The notes: generated from the letters alone by a model not told the origin. Positions 40,546-49,936 are shown, counted from the first letter of the stretch. The stretch is 64,000 bases of DNA from Hahnella aquatica (GCA_965194505.1 OZ239144.1:1116001-1180000), one strand, 5' to 3'. Program-made: numbers and translations.

Positions 40546-41040
40546 ATGGAATCGGGCGACACTGTGGTGACTTTACCCCCCGCGGTCGTGCCCAAGCAGC
40601 AGTGCCCCCCAGGCCGGTCCTTGACGGCTGCGGCAGTCGCGGCGACCGCGACGACCGTGCTGGCCCCCGTGACGCTGGTGGCCCTGACCCTGCTCGCCTG
40701 GCCAGCACCCGGCCGTGCACAACTGCCCGGGCAGGAGGAGGCTCCACCGCCCCCGCCCACCAACTGCGCGGTCAGTGGCTTTCGGGCCGCCGTGACGGAC
40801 GCACCCGAGGGCGAGCGCAATGCCAAGGCGCTCGAGTGGCTGGCCCAGGAGGGGCCCAAGTGCAGCCTGGACCGCTGGATTCTGATTCGGAACAACCGAA
40901 ACCAATGGATGGGCAGCGCAGACTCGGCCAAGCTGGCCGGCGTGATCGATTCAAAGGTGGAGGAACTGGCCCGCGAGGATGCCGGGGTGGTCAACAACCT
41001 GTTCACCTCCCCGCCACCGCCCGCCCCCAAGAAGGAGTGA
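40546..41040 (+). CDS. Secreted protein of unknown function
   Basis: From the ATG at 40546 the product is 164 residues. A hydrophobic signal (TVLAPVTLVALTLLAWPAPGRAQ) is followed by Pro-rich PPPPP, a compact domain with two cysteines (NCAVSGF and KCSLDRW) and WILIRNNRNQWMGSADSAKLAGVIDSKVEEL, and a Pro/Lys tail. The start is uncertain: ATG 40531 would overlap the divergent gene, GTG 40588 would give a more usual signal peptide. No family recognised. Confidence 0.68.
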   Translation: MESGDTVVTLPPAVVPKQQCPPGRSLTAAAVAATATTVLAPVTLVALTLLAWPAPGRAQLPGQEEAPPPPPTNCAVSGFRAAVTDAPEGERNAKALEWLAQEGPKCSLDRWILIRNNRNQWMGSADSAKLAGVIDSKVEELAREDAGVVNNLFTSPPPPAPKKE

Positions 41041-41102
41041 CCAGGCCGCACAAAGCACCGAGCAGCAGGCCGCCTAGGAGGCCTGCTGCGGCAGACACCG
41101 CG

Positions 41103-41264
41103 TCAGTTGTCTTTGGAGGTGAAGAAGTCGTAGACCGCCAAGGCCAGCCCGAACAGCAGAATGATCGTGATGTCGAGTTGCGGCAGCTTCAGGATGTAAG
41201 GCGTGAGGAAGGCGGCCAACAGAACAAGGCCAATCAGCCCGGTGATGTTCTCAAAACGTTTCAT
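41103..41264 (-). CDS. 53-residue two-helix membrane protein coupled to the amidase
   Basis: The minus-strand ATG 41264 overlaps the amidase TGA (ATGA). The peptide MKRFENITGLIGLVLLAAFL begins helix one, PYILKLPQLDIT links, and ILLFGLALAVYDFF is helix two, ending TSKDN. Two helices with both ends charged suggest a hairpin in the inner membrane. It is the last gene of the TRAP/amidase operon; function unknown. Confidence 0.75.
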   Translation of the reverse strand: MKRFENITGLIGLVLLAAFLTPYILKLPQLDITIILLFGLALAVYDFFTSKDN

Positions 41265-42616
41265 GACTCGTTTCTCCGTAGAAATTCACTGACCAGCCAA
41301 CGGGCGGACCGAAGCAGCCGGGCGTCGTTCTTGTGCCGACCCACGAGCTGCACGCCCAACGGAAGCTCGTTCGAGAGGTTCATGAGCGGCAGGTTGAGTG
41401 TTGGCAGCCCCGCAAAGCTCCAGACCGTGGACATGATGGGGTCGCCGGTGGCGGCCAAACCCGCGGGTGCCGTGCCCAGGGCCGACGGGCACAGGATGCC
41501 ATCGTATTCATCGAAGTACGCATCGAAGGCCGACATCACGTGGGACATGCGGTCTTTGGCGAGGAGGTAATCCATGACTGGCACCTGCATGCCCTCGGCC
41601 ACCCGTGCCTGCAGCGCCGGGCTGAGCTGATCGCGATGATTCTGCCATTCCTTTTGCAGGCAGAAGGCGAGTTCCACCTCGTTGACCTGCTTGTGCCATG
41701 CAACCGCCTGCGAGACCACCTCTGGCACGCCAGACATCTCCACGCAGCCTTCTAAGTGGGCCACCAGCGCCTCATAGGCCTCTTGGGCCTCGGGGTCGAC
41801 CTGGCCCCACCAGGGTGTCTTAACAAAACAGAACTTCGGCGGCAGCGGTGGCTCGGCCGTGGCCACATCCAAGAGACGCATGGGGGCCTGCGCGCGGGTG
41901 GCGGTGTCGTGGCCGTCGTCGCCCACCAGAACCTGCGTCACCAGCGCGATGTCGTCGATGTTGCGAGCAAAAACACCAACCTGATCGAGCGACGGGGACT
42001 GCTCCAGCACGCCAGTGCGGGGGATCAGGCCCATGGAGGGCTTGAAGCCATAGACACCGCAATAAGAGGCTGGGCGAATCACAGAGCCATTGGTCTGGCT
42101 GCCGATGGCCACGGGCACCATGCCGGCGGCCACTGCGGCCGCCGAGCCACTGGAGGACCCCCCCGGCGTGTGCTCTAAGTTGTGCGGATTGCGCGTGGAG
42201 CCCGGCACGAAGGTGGCGAACTCGGTGGTGACGGTCTTGCCAAAGATCACGGCGCCGGCCGCGCGAAGGCGTTGCACCACGGTGGCATCGCCCACGGAAT
42301 ACCGGCCCTTGTGAATGGCGCTGCCGTATTCAGTGGGAAAGTCTTGGGTGTCGATGATGTCCTTGATGCCAATGGGCACACCAAACAACGGGCCCGGCAA
42401 CTCACCTGAGGTTCGAGCCTTCTGAAGGTATTCTGCTTGGAGATCCACCACGCGGTCGTCGAGGTGGGCAAAGGCCTTCACCTTCTCATCGGCGGCCGCC
42501 ACAAAGGCAGACACTTGCTTCATGAGGCCAGCGACATCAGCCTGCCCAGCCACCAACAACTCACGGGCTTCGTGGGCCGTGAGCTCATGGATGGGGCGCT
42601 GGACAGCCTCGGCCAT
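41261..42616 (-). CDS. Amidase (amidase signature family)
   Basis: The 451-residue protein has the Ser-Ser-Lys triad region of the amidase signature family: VPIGIKDIIDT (Lys), TPGGSSSGSAAAVAAGMVP (cis-Ser) and IGSQTNGSVIRPASYCGVYGFKPS (nucleophile Ser in GSVIRPA). It hydrolyses an amide bond in the cytosol. It lies directly behind a TRAP transporter (TAATG overlap with dctM), so its substrate is probably what that transporter imports. It is not GatA: there is no GatB or GatC nearby. Confidence 0.9.
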   Translation of the reverse strand: MAEAVQRPIHELTAHEARELLVAGQADVAGLMKQVSAFVAAADEKVKAFAHLDDRVVDLQAEYLQKARTSGELPGPLFGVPIGIKDIIDTQDFPTEYGSAIHKGRYSVGDATVVQRLRAAGAVIFGKTVTTEFATFVPGSTRNPHNLEHTPGGSSSGSAAAVAAGMVPVAIGSQTNGSVIRPASYCGVYGFKPSMGLIPRTGVLEQSPSLDQVGVFARNIDDIALVTQVLVGDDGHDTATRAQAPMRLLDVATAEPPLPPKFCFVKTPWWGQVDPEAQEAYEALVAHLEGCVEMSGVPEVVSQAVAWHKQVNEVELAFCLQKEWQNHRDQLSPALQARVAEGMQVPVMDYLLAKDRMSHVMSAFDAYFDEYDGILCPSALGTAPAGLAATGDPIMSTVWSFAGLPTLNLPLMNLSNELPLGVQLVGRHKNDARLLRSARWLVSEFLRRNES

Positions 42617-44025
42617 TACATCGTTTTGAAGATGTTGGGGTCGACCACGGATTCATCGGTCGGATCGTACTTAATCTCGGTGGCTTGATTGAAGAACTGG
42701 TCGGGCAGATAGGTGACCATGCTCGGGTAAATGTAGGTGAGCGCCAGCGTGAGAATGACCATGCCCACGAACGGCATGCAGCCCTTGAAGATGGTGACCA
42801 GCTGCAAGCTCTTTGGCGCCACCCCCTTGAGGTAATAGGCGGACATCGCCATGGGCGGCGTGAGGAAGGAGGTCTGCAGGTTAATGGCAATGAGGATGCC
42901 AAAGAGAATCGGGTCTACATCGTAGAGCGGCAGCAATGGCAAGAAGATGGGAACAAAGATGATGATGATCTCGCTCCACTCAAGCGGCCAGCCCAGAATG
43001 AAGATGATGAGTTGGGCGAGCAGCAGGAACTGCACTGGCGTGAGATCGAGCGCGAGCAGCGCATCTTTCACAATGTGCTCGCCACCCAGGTACGAGAAGA
43101 CCGACGAGAACGTGGCCGCACCCACAAACAAGAAGCAGACCATGGCCGAGGTGCGCGCGGTGAGGTAAACGGCCTCTCGAAGGCGATCCCAGGTGAAGGC
43201 GCGGTAGATCACCGCGAGGATGATGCCCCCCAGTGCGCCCATGGCGGCTGCCTCGCTGGGGGTGGCCAGGCCAAACAGAATGGAACCTAGCACGGCCAAG
43301 ATAAGCGCGGCCAGTGGCACGAAGGCCTGGAACACGAGCACCAGGCTCTTCCAAACACCATATTCGGCACCGTCCTTGATCTTCGGGCAGAGCGATGGGT
43401 TGATCGTGGCCCGAACAATGACGTAGACCACGTAAAGCCCCGCAAGCACGAAGCCAGGGATGAGGGCTGCCGCATAGAGCTTGACCACCGACACACTGGC
43501 CGTGGCCGCATAGACGATGAGCAGGATGGAAGGCGGGATGAGAATGCCGAGCGTGCCGCCGGCCGTGATGACACCGCTCGAGAGTTTCTCGTCGTACCCC
43601 GCCTTGAGCATGGCGGGAAGCGCAATGAGGCCCATGAGGGTGACGACCGCCCCCACAATACCTGTGGCCGTGGCGAACAAGGCGCAGGTGACCAAGGCGG
43701 CCACCGCCATGGATCCCGGCAGGAAGCGAAGGCCCACCTGCAAGGAATGAAAGAGTCGATCAAGAATGTTGGCCCGCTCAATGATATAGCCCATGAACAA
43801 GAAGAGCGGGATGGAGATGAGCACATCATTGTTCATCACGCTGAAGGTGTTCTGCGTGAAGAGGTAGAAGATGCGGTTGTCCCAGAAGGCCTGATCGGCC
43901 AGGAAGTAGGCGTAGTAGCCAAAGCCAATGCCCATCGCCATGAGCGTGAAGGCAATTGGAAAACCCAGAAAGATCACGCAAATAAACAGGCCCAGCATCA
44001 GCAGGGCCACCACTGGATCACTCAT
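42616..44025 (-). CDS. dctM: TRAP transporter large permease DctM
   Basis: The 469-residue membrane protein has 12-13 helices and DctM features: VFLGFPIAFTLMAMGIGFG, NDVLISIPLFLFMGYIIERANI, GTLGILIPPSILLIVYA and FILGWPLEWSEIIIIFVPIFLP. It is the transport channel of the tripartite Na+-driven importer. An insertion in the central third makes it longer than the usual 425 residues, typical of mannitol/chloroaromatic-type TRAP systems. It overlaps dctQ by 4 bases. Confidence 0.93.
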   Translation of the reverse strand: MSDPVVALLMLGLFICVIFLGFPIAFTLMAMGIGFGYYAYFLADQAFWDNRIFYLFTQNTFSVMNNDVLISIPLFLFMGYIIERANILDRLFHSLQVGLRFLPGSMAVAALVTCALFATATGIVGAVVTLMGLIALPAMLKAGYDEKLSSGVITAGGTLGILIPPSILLIVYAATASVSVVKLYAAALIPGFVLAGLYVVYVIVRATINPSLCPKIKDGAEYGVWKSLVLVFQAFVPLAALILAVLGSILFGLATPSEAAAMGALGGIILAVIYRAFTWDRLREAVYLTARTSAMVCFLFVGAATFSSVFSYLGGEHIVKDALLALDLTPVQFLLLAQLIIFILGWPLEWSEIIIIFVPIFLPLLPLYDVDPILFGILIAINLQTSFLTPPMAMSAYYLKGVAPKSLQLVTIFKGCMPFVGMVILTLALTYIYPSMVTYLPDQFFNQATEIKYDPTDESVVDPNIFKTM

Positions 44026-44597
44026 GATGGGGCTTTCTCAGCATGTTGTTTGATCAGGACATCTTCGAGTTCTTCGACATCGCCGCTGCGTGAGAGCCAA
44101 GCCCCCGTTCGAATGCAGATGAGACAGCGCATGACCTCTGCAATTCCGGCAATGAGAAGCGTGAGACCAGTGACAAAGATCACAAGTTTCAGCGGCCAGA
44201 CCGGAACACCGGCGGGGCTGTTCACGCTGCTCTCGAGGATGCTGGCCGACTGGAAGGAATACTGGGCCCCGGTAAACACCATGGCGAACACCGCGGGAAA
44301 AAAGAAGATGAAGTAGAGGGTGAGGTCGACCTTGGCCTGGGTGCGGGGCGCCCACTTTCGGTAGATGAAGTCGCCACGCACATGGGAGTTCCTGGACATG
44401 GCATAGGCGCCAGACATCATAAAGAGCGCGCCGTACATCATGTAGCTCATGTCGAAGGCCCAGGCTGTTGGGGCATTGAGCACATAGCGCATGAAGACTT
44501 CGTAGCAGGTGCTCGCGGTGAGAACCAGTACGCACCACGCGAAGGCATGGCCCACAGACTTGCTGAAGGTGTCGATTCTGCGAATCCAGGTTTCCAT
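44022..44597 (-). CDS. dctQ: TRAP transporter small permease DctQ
   Basis: The 191-residue membrane protein has four helices and the DctQ pattern: TCYEVFMRYVLNAPTAWAFDMSYMMYGALFM, then a conserved basic loop. Start ATG 44597 is chosen because AGGA lies 9 bases upstream; a TTG at 44606 has no room for a ribosome-binding site. It partners DctM in the inner membrane. Confidence 0.92.
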   Translation of the reverse strand: METWIRRIDTFSKSVGHAFAWCVLVLTASTCYEVFMRYVLNAPTAWAFDMSYMMYGALFMMSGAYAMSRNSHVRGDFIYRKWAPRTQAKVDLTLYFIFFFPAVFAMVFTGAQYSFQSASILESSVNSPAGVPVWPLKLVIFVTGLTLLIAGIAEVMRCLICIRTGAWLSRSGDVEELEDVLIKQHAEKAPS

Positions 44598-44620
44598 TGC
44601 AGGCAATCCTCTTAGAGCTC

Positions 44621-44658
44621 AAAAATAAGGGCTGCCGGGAGACCCGACAGCCCTTATT
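44621..44658 (-). terminator. Hairpin between dctP and dctQ
   Basis: On the minus strand AATAAGGGCTGTCGGG folds with CCCGGCAGCCCTTATT around a 3-nt loop (two mismatches), followed by TTTTT. It sits 16 bases after the dctP stop. It probably acts as a partial terminator so that the binding protein is made in excess over the permease. Confidence 0.7.
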
Positions 44659-44674
44659 CAAACATGAACCAAAC

Positions 44675-45847
44675 TTAGCGCGGCAGCTTTGTCTTCTGCA
44701 CGTGCTCGAAGGCGAGGCGATAGTCTGCCTCATTGGTGAAGTGGTAGAAGCCCACGCGCTTGGACCAGGCCTTGAAGGAGTCGTTGATCTCTTTGAACAT
44801 GTCGACTTCTTTCTCGAGCTTGGGCGTGACCTTGTCCCATGCAGCCAACTGGCCCTTGTAGATGTCTTGCGTGGTGCGCGACACCTGGACCTTGTGCTTG
44901 ACGATCAGCTCTTGCAGGTCTTTGGAGTAGTTGGCATGGGCCAGAGCCGTGGAGGCCGTGGAGGCTGCTTCAGCTGCGTATTTCAGGATGGCCTTCAGGT
45001 CTGCCGGCAGGGCGTCGTACTTGGTCTTGTTCCAGATGATCTCGAAGAACTCTTGAGCCTGGTGGAACGAACCCATGGAATAGTACTTGGCCACGTCTTG
45101 TGCACCGAAGCGCATGTCGGCGGTGGGGTTGTTGAACTCAAAGGCATCGATCACGCCGCGCTGCATGGCAGGAACGATCTCGCCGCCGGGCAGCTGGGCC
45201 ACGGCCATGCCCATTTCCTGGAGCATGTCGGCCGCCAGGCCGATGGTGCGGTACTTGAAGCCCTTGAGGTCTGCCGCCTTCTTCGGAGGTGTTTTCTTAA
45301 ACCAGCCCAGGGGCTGTGAAGGCATGGGGAAGGAGAAGAAGCCCACGACATTGAGGCCCATCTTCGCAGTGAGCTTGTTCCAGAGCTCCTGGCCGCCGCC
45401 GGCGTGAATCCAGGACAGGCCGATCTCGGGTGTGGCGCCGCTCACGGGGCCAGTGCCGAAGAGCGAGGCGCTCTTGTTCTTGCCGTACCAGTAGCCGGAC
45501 ACGTGGTGGCCACCATCGAGCACGCCTTTGCTGACGGCGTCGATGATTTCAAAGGGCTTGACCACGGCACCTGCAGGCAGGTACTCCACTTTGAGGCGGC
45601 CGCCGGCCATCTCATTGACGCGGGCGACGTACTGCTGGGCCATTTCCGAGAAGATCTCGTTGGCACCCCAAGAGCCCTGCATCTTCAGGACGATGGGCGC
45701 CTGGGCCACAGCGATGGAGGGGAAGCCAGCAACCACGGGGGCTGCCACAGCAGCCGTTGCAGCCTTGCCAAAAAACTTACGACGGCCGACTTGAGCCTGT
45801 TCGGCAGTGGCTTGCACTTCGGCCACTTCGGTCTGGGAATGCTTCAT
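44675..45847 (-). CDS. dctP: TRAP transporter substrate-binding protein DctP
   Basis: The 390-residue protein has a Tat-type signal (RRKFFGKAATAAVAAPVVAG, then AVAQA). The DctP fold follows: VLKMQGSWGANEIFSEMAQQYVARVNEMAGGRLKVEYLPAG, GLSWIHAGG and KGFKYRTIGLAADMLQEMG (with the ligand-contact Arg). It belongs to the mannitol/chloroaromatic-type subgroup. ATG 45847 has AAGGAG 5 bases upstream. The exported protein binds a carboxylate-like ligand in the periplasm. Confidence 0.93.
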   Translation of the reverse strand: MKHSQTEVAEVQATAEQAQVGRRKFFGKAATAAVAAPVVAGFPSIAVAQAPIVLKMQGSWGANEIFSEMAQQYVARVNEMAGGRLKVEYLPAGAVVKPFEIIDAVSKGVLDGGHHVSGYWYGKNKSASLFGTGPVSGATPEIGLSWIHAGGGQELWNKLTAKMGLNVVGFFSFPMPSQPLGWFKKTPPKKAADLKGFKYRTIGLAADMLQEMGMAVAQLPGGEIVPAMQRGVIDAFEFNNPTADMRFGAQDVAKYYSMGSFHQAQEFFEIIWNKTKYDALPADLKAILKYAAEAASTASTALAHANYSKDLQELIVKHKVQVSRTTQDIYKGQLAAWDKVTPKLEKEVDMFKEINDSFKAWSKRVGFYHFTNEADYRLAFEHVQKTKLPR

Positions 45848-45986
45848 GTCATCTCCTTGGAAAATTCGAAAGGTCCAACCAATCGACAGCCGACTGCCAT
45901 GGACAACCGGAAGTGTACCCAAATCCCCGCGAGAGGGCGGTGACCCGGACCCTAGTGTTTACCCGAGCGACGCAGCCCAACAACTT

Positions 45987-48900
45987 TTAATCCAGCGCCC
46001 GGCCCCATCGGCCGACCAGCGCCACCAGGGCCGGGAGGGACAGCAGCGTGAGGGCTGTGGCCACAATGAGCCCGCCCATGATGGCCACCGCCATGGGGCC
46101 CCAAAAGACCGAGCCCTGGAGGGGAATCATGGCCAGAATGGCTGCGGCCGCGGTGAGCACAATGGGGCGAAAGCGGCCCATGGTGGCCTCGACAATGGCA
46201 TCCTGCAGGCCAAGGCCTTTGGCCCGCTCTTTGTCGATCTGGTCGATCAGAATGACCGCGTTGCGCATGATCATGCCCATGAGGGCGATCACGCCGAGCA
46301 TGGCCACGAATCCAAAGGGACGGTCGAGCAGCAGCAGAGCACCCGCCACACCGGCCACACCCAAGGGCGCCGTGGCCAGCACCATGATGCTCTTGGGTGT
46401 GCTTTTCAACTGCACCACCAGCAGCGTGAACGTGAGGAAGAACATGATGGGCATGCCGGCAAAAATAGAGGACTGCCCTTTGCTGCTCTCCTCCACCTCC
46501 CCGCCCACTTGAAGACGGGTTCCCGCGGGTAGCGCACGGACCAGAGGCTGTAGTTGGGCCAGCAGTTCTGCGCTGACGGTTGCAGCCTGACGGTCGCTGC
46601 CAATGGCCGCCTGCACCGTGACGGCGTACTCACGATCCCGACGCCAGACCAGGCCGGGCTCCCAGACCATCTCCACGCGGGCCACCTTGTCGAGCGGCAC
46701 CTGCTCGCCCGAGAGGGCTGGCAGCAACAGGCCCCGCAGACCGGCAAGGCCCTCACCGCGCTCTGACTGCGGTAGCCGCAGCAACAAGGGGATGCGCTTG
46801 TCGTTCTCTCGGAATTCGCCAACCGTCACCCCGGCAAATCGGGCCTCCAGGGTTCTTGCAATGACGGCCGGCGGCACGCCGAGCTCACGCGCCCGGGCGA
46901 GGTCCACCTGCACCTGTGCCACCGGCCGTTGGCCCTGCCAATTCAGATGAACAATGCGCAGGTCTGGATGGGACCGCATCTGGGCCTGCACCTGCTCGGC
47001 CGCCGCCAATGCGGCCTCCGGGCGATCGGCCACCAGGCGAAAGGCCACGGGATACGGCACCGGTGGTCCGTTGGGCAGGCGCTTGATCCGAAGCCTTGCC
47101 TCGGGTGCGATGTCGGGCAGTCGAGCCTGGAGGGCCGCCAGAATGGTCTCGCGGTCGGCTCCTTTGGCTGGCTGGATCACGAGCTGTGCCACATTGGGGT
47201 CTGGAAAGATGATGTCCAGTGGCAGAAAGAATCTAGGCGCACCGGCGCCCACCCAGCTCGCCACGGTGCCCACCCCAGGGGTTTCCAGCACTGCGGCCTC
47301 CAGGGCTTCCACGACCTGGTCGGTGGCCCGACGGCTGCTGCCCTCTGCAAGGGTGACATCCACGAGAATCTCGGGCCGAGATGAGTCCGGGAAAAACTGC
47401 TGCTCCACCTGGCCCATGCCCACCAGGCCCAGGATGAAGACGATCACCGTGAGCGCCAAGGTGGTGAGCGGTCGGCTCACACAGCGCGAGACCAACGCAC
47501 GAAAACGCTGCGCAAAGGCAGTGTCTTGGTGCCCGCCCTGACCCGCCGCCTGCCTGGCCGCAGCCATTGCGGGTGAATGCGCGATGCCTGTCGGCGACCG
47601 CAGCAGCCAGTAGCCCAGGGCCGGCACAAAAAAGACCGAGACCAGCCAAGAGACCATGAGCGCAGCAGCAGTGACGGCGAAAATGGCAAAGGTGTACTCA
47701 CCCACCACCGACTTGGCAATGCCAATGGGCAGAAAGCCAATGGCCGTGATGAGGGTGCCCGTGAGCATGGGCATGGCCGTGAGTTCGAAGGCGGCCGTGG
47801 CCGCCTGAAGACGATCGGCGCCCTCCTCGAGCTTGCGCACCATCATCTCCACCACAATGATCGCGTCATCGACCAAGAGGCCCAAGGCGATGATCAGCGA
47901 GCCCAGGGAGATCTTGTGCAGGCCAACCCCCCAGAGGTGCATGATGAGGAAGGTCACGGCCAAGACGAGCGGAATGCTGATGGCCACAATCAGCCCGGGC
48001 CGAGGGTCCACCCGCAGTGGCCGACGGTGAAGCCCCAAGGCCAGTAGGCTCACGGCCAGCACAATGGCAATGGCCTCACCCAGCACGATGAGAAATTCCT
48101 GCACCGACTCCTGCACCACCGTGGGCTGGTCTTGAATCTGTACGAGGTTCACACCCACGGGCAGGTCGGCTTGAATCGCAGCCACCGCGCCGGCCAATGA
48201 CCGACCCAGGGCCACGATGTCGCCGCCCTTTTGCATCGAAACGCCCAGGCCAATGGCAGGCACCCCATTGACCCGCAGCCCAGGACCGGCCGGGTCTTGC
48301 GGGCCACGCTGCACCTGCGCCACATCACCCAGCTTGAGGAGCAGCCCACCCGCGCGGATGGGCATGTTGCGGATGTCCTCAAGCGAGGCGAACTGGGCCT
48401 GCACTTCTAGGGGAATCTGCCAGCGGCCGGCCTCGAGTTCACCGGCCGAGACCACCGCGTTCTGCTCGCCCACCTGCTGGGCCACAGACGTGGCCGTGAG
48501 CCCATGGCGCGTGAGGGCTGCGCGGCTCAGTTCAATGAAGACGCGTTCCGCCTGCAGGCCAAAGATGTCGACCTTGCCCACGTCGGGCACGCGCATGAGG
48601 GTCGACCGTGCTTGGCGCGCGAGGTCTGCCTGGTCGGCCAATGCATAGCCAGGCGCCTGCAGGGCATAGATCACCCCGAAGGTGTCGCCAAAGTCGTCGT
48701 TGAAGAAGGGGCCCTTGACCCCCGTTGGCAGGCTGCCAGCCTGGTCGGTGACCCTCTTGCGCACCTGGTAGAAACGATCGGGCACCTCGGCCGGATCGAA
48801 GTCATCCCGCACCTGCACGATCACCGTGGTCTCACCGGGCTTGGAAAAGCTCGTGACCATGTCGATGTTGGGCACGTCCTGGATCATGCGCTCCAGGCGA

Positions 48901-49097
48901 TCGGCCACCTGGTCGGCCATCTGGAGTGCGGTTGCACCTGGCCACTGGGCCTGCACCACCATCACTCGAAAGTGAAAGGGCGGGTCTTCGTCTTGGCCGA
49001 GCTTGAAATAACTGCCCACGCCCAAGAGCAGCAAGGCCACCATCAGGTAGCGGACCAATGCGGGGTGCGCAATGGCCCAGGCCGACAGGTTGATCAC
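45987..49097 (-). CDS. RND efflux pump permease
   Basis: The 1036-residue protein is of full AcrB-type length, with 12 helices and two large periplasmic loops. TM4 carries the proton-relay aspartates in GLLVDDAIIVVEMMV. Other blocks are LPIGIAKSVVGEYTFAIFAVTAAAL and the C-terminal GMIMRNAVILIDQI. The N-terminal LGQDEDPPFHFRVMVVQAQWPGA resembles the HAE-1-like pumps that use lipoprotein adaptors. It follows the adaptor gene with a 4-base overlap. The substrate is unknown. Confidence 0.93.
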   Translation of the reverse strand: MINLSAWAIAHPALVRYLMVALLLLGVGSYFKLGQDEDPPFHFRVMVVQAQWPGATALQMADQVADRLERMIQDVPNIDMVTSFSKPGETTVIVQVRDDFDPAEVPDRFYQVRKRVTDQAGSLPTGVKGPFFNDDFGDTFGVIYALQAPGYALADQADLARQARSTLMRVPDVGKVDIFGLQAERVFIELSRAALTRHGLTATSVAQQVGEQNAVVSAGELEAGRWQIPLEVQAQFASLEDIRNMPIRAGGLLLKLGDVAQVQRGPQDPAGPGLRVNGVPAIGLGVSMQKGGDIVALGRSLAGAVAAIQADLPVGVNLVQIQDQPTVVQESVQEFLIVLGEAIAIVLAVSLLALGLHRRPLRVDPRPGLIVAISIPLVLAVTFLIMHLWGVGLHKISLGSLIIALGLLVDDAIIVVEMMVRKLEEGADRLQAATAAFELTAMPMLTGTLITAIGFLPIGIAKSVVGEYTFAIFAVTAAALMVSWLVSVFFVPALGYWLLRSPTGIAHSPAMAAARQAAGQGGHQDTAFAQRFRALVSRCVSRPLTTLALTVIVFILGLVGMGQVEQQFFPDSSRPEILVDVTLAEGSSRRATDQVVEALEAAVLETPGVGTVASWVGAGAPRFFLPLDIIFPDPNVAQLVIQPAKGADRETILAALQARLPDIAPEARLRIKRLPNGPPVPYPVAFRLVADRPEAALAAAEQVQAQMRSHPDLRIVHLNWQGQRPVAQVQVDLARARELGVPPAVIARTLEARFAGVTVGEFRENDKRIPLLLRLPQSERGEGLAGLRGLLLPALSGEQVPLDKVARVEMVWEPGLVWRRDREYAVTVQAAIGSDRQAATVSAELLAQLQPLVRALPAGTRLQVGGEVEESSKGQSSIFAGMPIMFFLTFTLLVVQLKSTPKSIMVLATAPLGVAGVAGALLLLDRPFGFVAMLGVIALMGMIMRNAVILIDQIDKERAKGLGLQDAIVEATMGRFRPIVLTAAAAILAMIPLQGSVFWGPMAVAIMGGLIVATALTLLSLPALVALVGRWGRALD

Positions 49098-49936
49098 CGC
49101 CTCACCCGAACCGCATCACCATCGGCCAGGCGCTGAGCGCCCGCCGCCACCACGAGGTCACCGGCCACGAGGCCTTGTGTCACCAGCACCTGGGTGGCAT
49201 CGGCATCGCCGAGCACCACCGCCACGCGCTGCACGCGAAACCCGCCATCGGCCTCCCGCACACGAAAGACCCAACGGCCATCCACCACGGCACCTGTGGG
49301 CAGGATGAGGCCTTGTGGCGCCCCAGCCGCGCGCTCGGGGCTGAAGCCTTCCACTTGCATCTTGAGCATCACGAGGCCGGCGGCCACCGCCTGGCCTGGC
49401 CGCACCGACACGGCCTTCACCGTTCCGGCGCGTGACGCTCGCAGGGTGTAGAGGCCAAGCCGATCGAGGGTGGCCTCGAAATCGGCCCGTACCAGGGCCA
49501 GGGCCGCTCGGCGGCGATCCCACTCGGCCGCGGAGATAAAGGACTGATCACGCAGTTCGGTGTAACGGCGGAAGTCGGCCTCGGCTGCCGCCAGTTGTGC
49601 CTTGGCGGCTTCAATCTGCACCCGCGCGGCGGAGTCGGCGAGGCGGGCATCCGTCGGGTCTACGCGAACAAGAGCCTGGCCGGCCTGCACCCGCTCACCC
49701 GGCTTGACGAGCACTTCAAGCACCTCGCCTGCGAGCTCCGACTTGGCCTCACCAGAGGCTGGGATGGTTGGCAGGTTCGTCGATGCCCCTGCAGTGGTGG
49801 CCGTGGCCACGGCCACCAAGGGTGGCAGGGGCGGCGCCGGTGTCTCAGATGAGCAGGCGAGCAACCCGAGACAACTCAGCAGAGGGAGCAGCCGGCGAGG
49901 CCATCCCGTCGAGCCGCTCCTCAGGGAAGGCGGCAT
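49094..49936 (-). CDS. RND periplasmic adaptor, short lipoprotein type
   Basis: The 280-residue membrane-fusion protein has a lipobox LLAC (SCLGLLACSS), a lipoyl-like half (GEVLEVLVKPGERVQAGQALVRVDP), a helical hairpin (VQIEAAKAQLAAAEADFRRYTELRDQ) and the second half RAGTVKAVSVRPGQAVAAG, then a beta-barrel. It is shorter than typical adaptors (350-400). ATG 49936 lies 92 bases inside the 3' end of the ABC ATPase gene, in another frame. It links the RND pump to an outer-membrane channel not seen here. Confidence 0.85.
   Translation of the reverse strand: MPPSLRSGSTGWPRRLLPLLSCLGLLACSSETPAPPLPPLVAVATATTAGASTNLPTIPASGEAKSELAGEVLEVLVKPGERVQAGQALVRVDPTDARLADSAARVQIEAAKAQLAAAEADFRRYTELRDQSFISAAEWDRRRAALALVRADFEATLDRLGLYTLRASRAGTVKAVSVRPGQAVAAGLVMLKMQVEGFSPERAAGAPQGLILPTGAVVDGRWVFRVREADGGFRVQRVAVVLGDADATQVLVTQGLVAGDLVVAAGAQRLADGDAVRVRR

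Noticed and set aside
40542..41051. N-terminal extension of the surface-adhesin-like gene up to 41051
   Set aside because: It is antisense to a secreted-protein frame and the real signal peptide starts near 40541.
41261..42616. Amidase as GatA of the tRNA amidotransferase
   Set aside because: No gatB or gatC nearby; it sits in a TRAP transporter operon.
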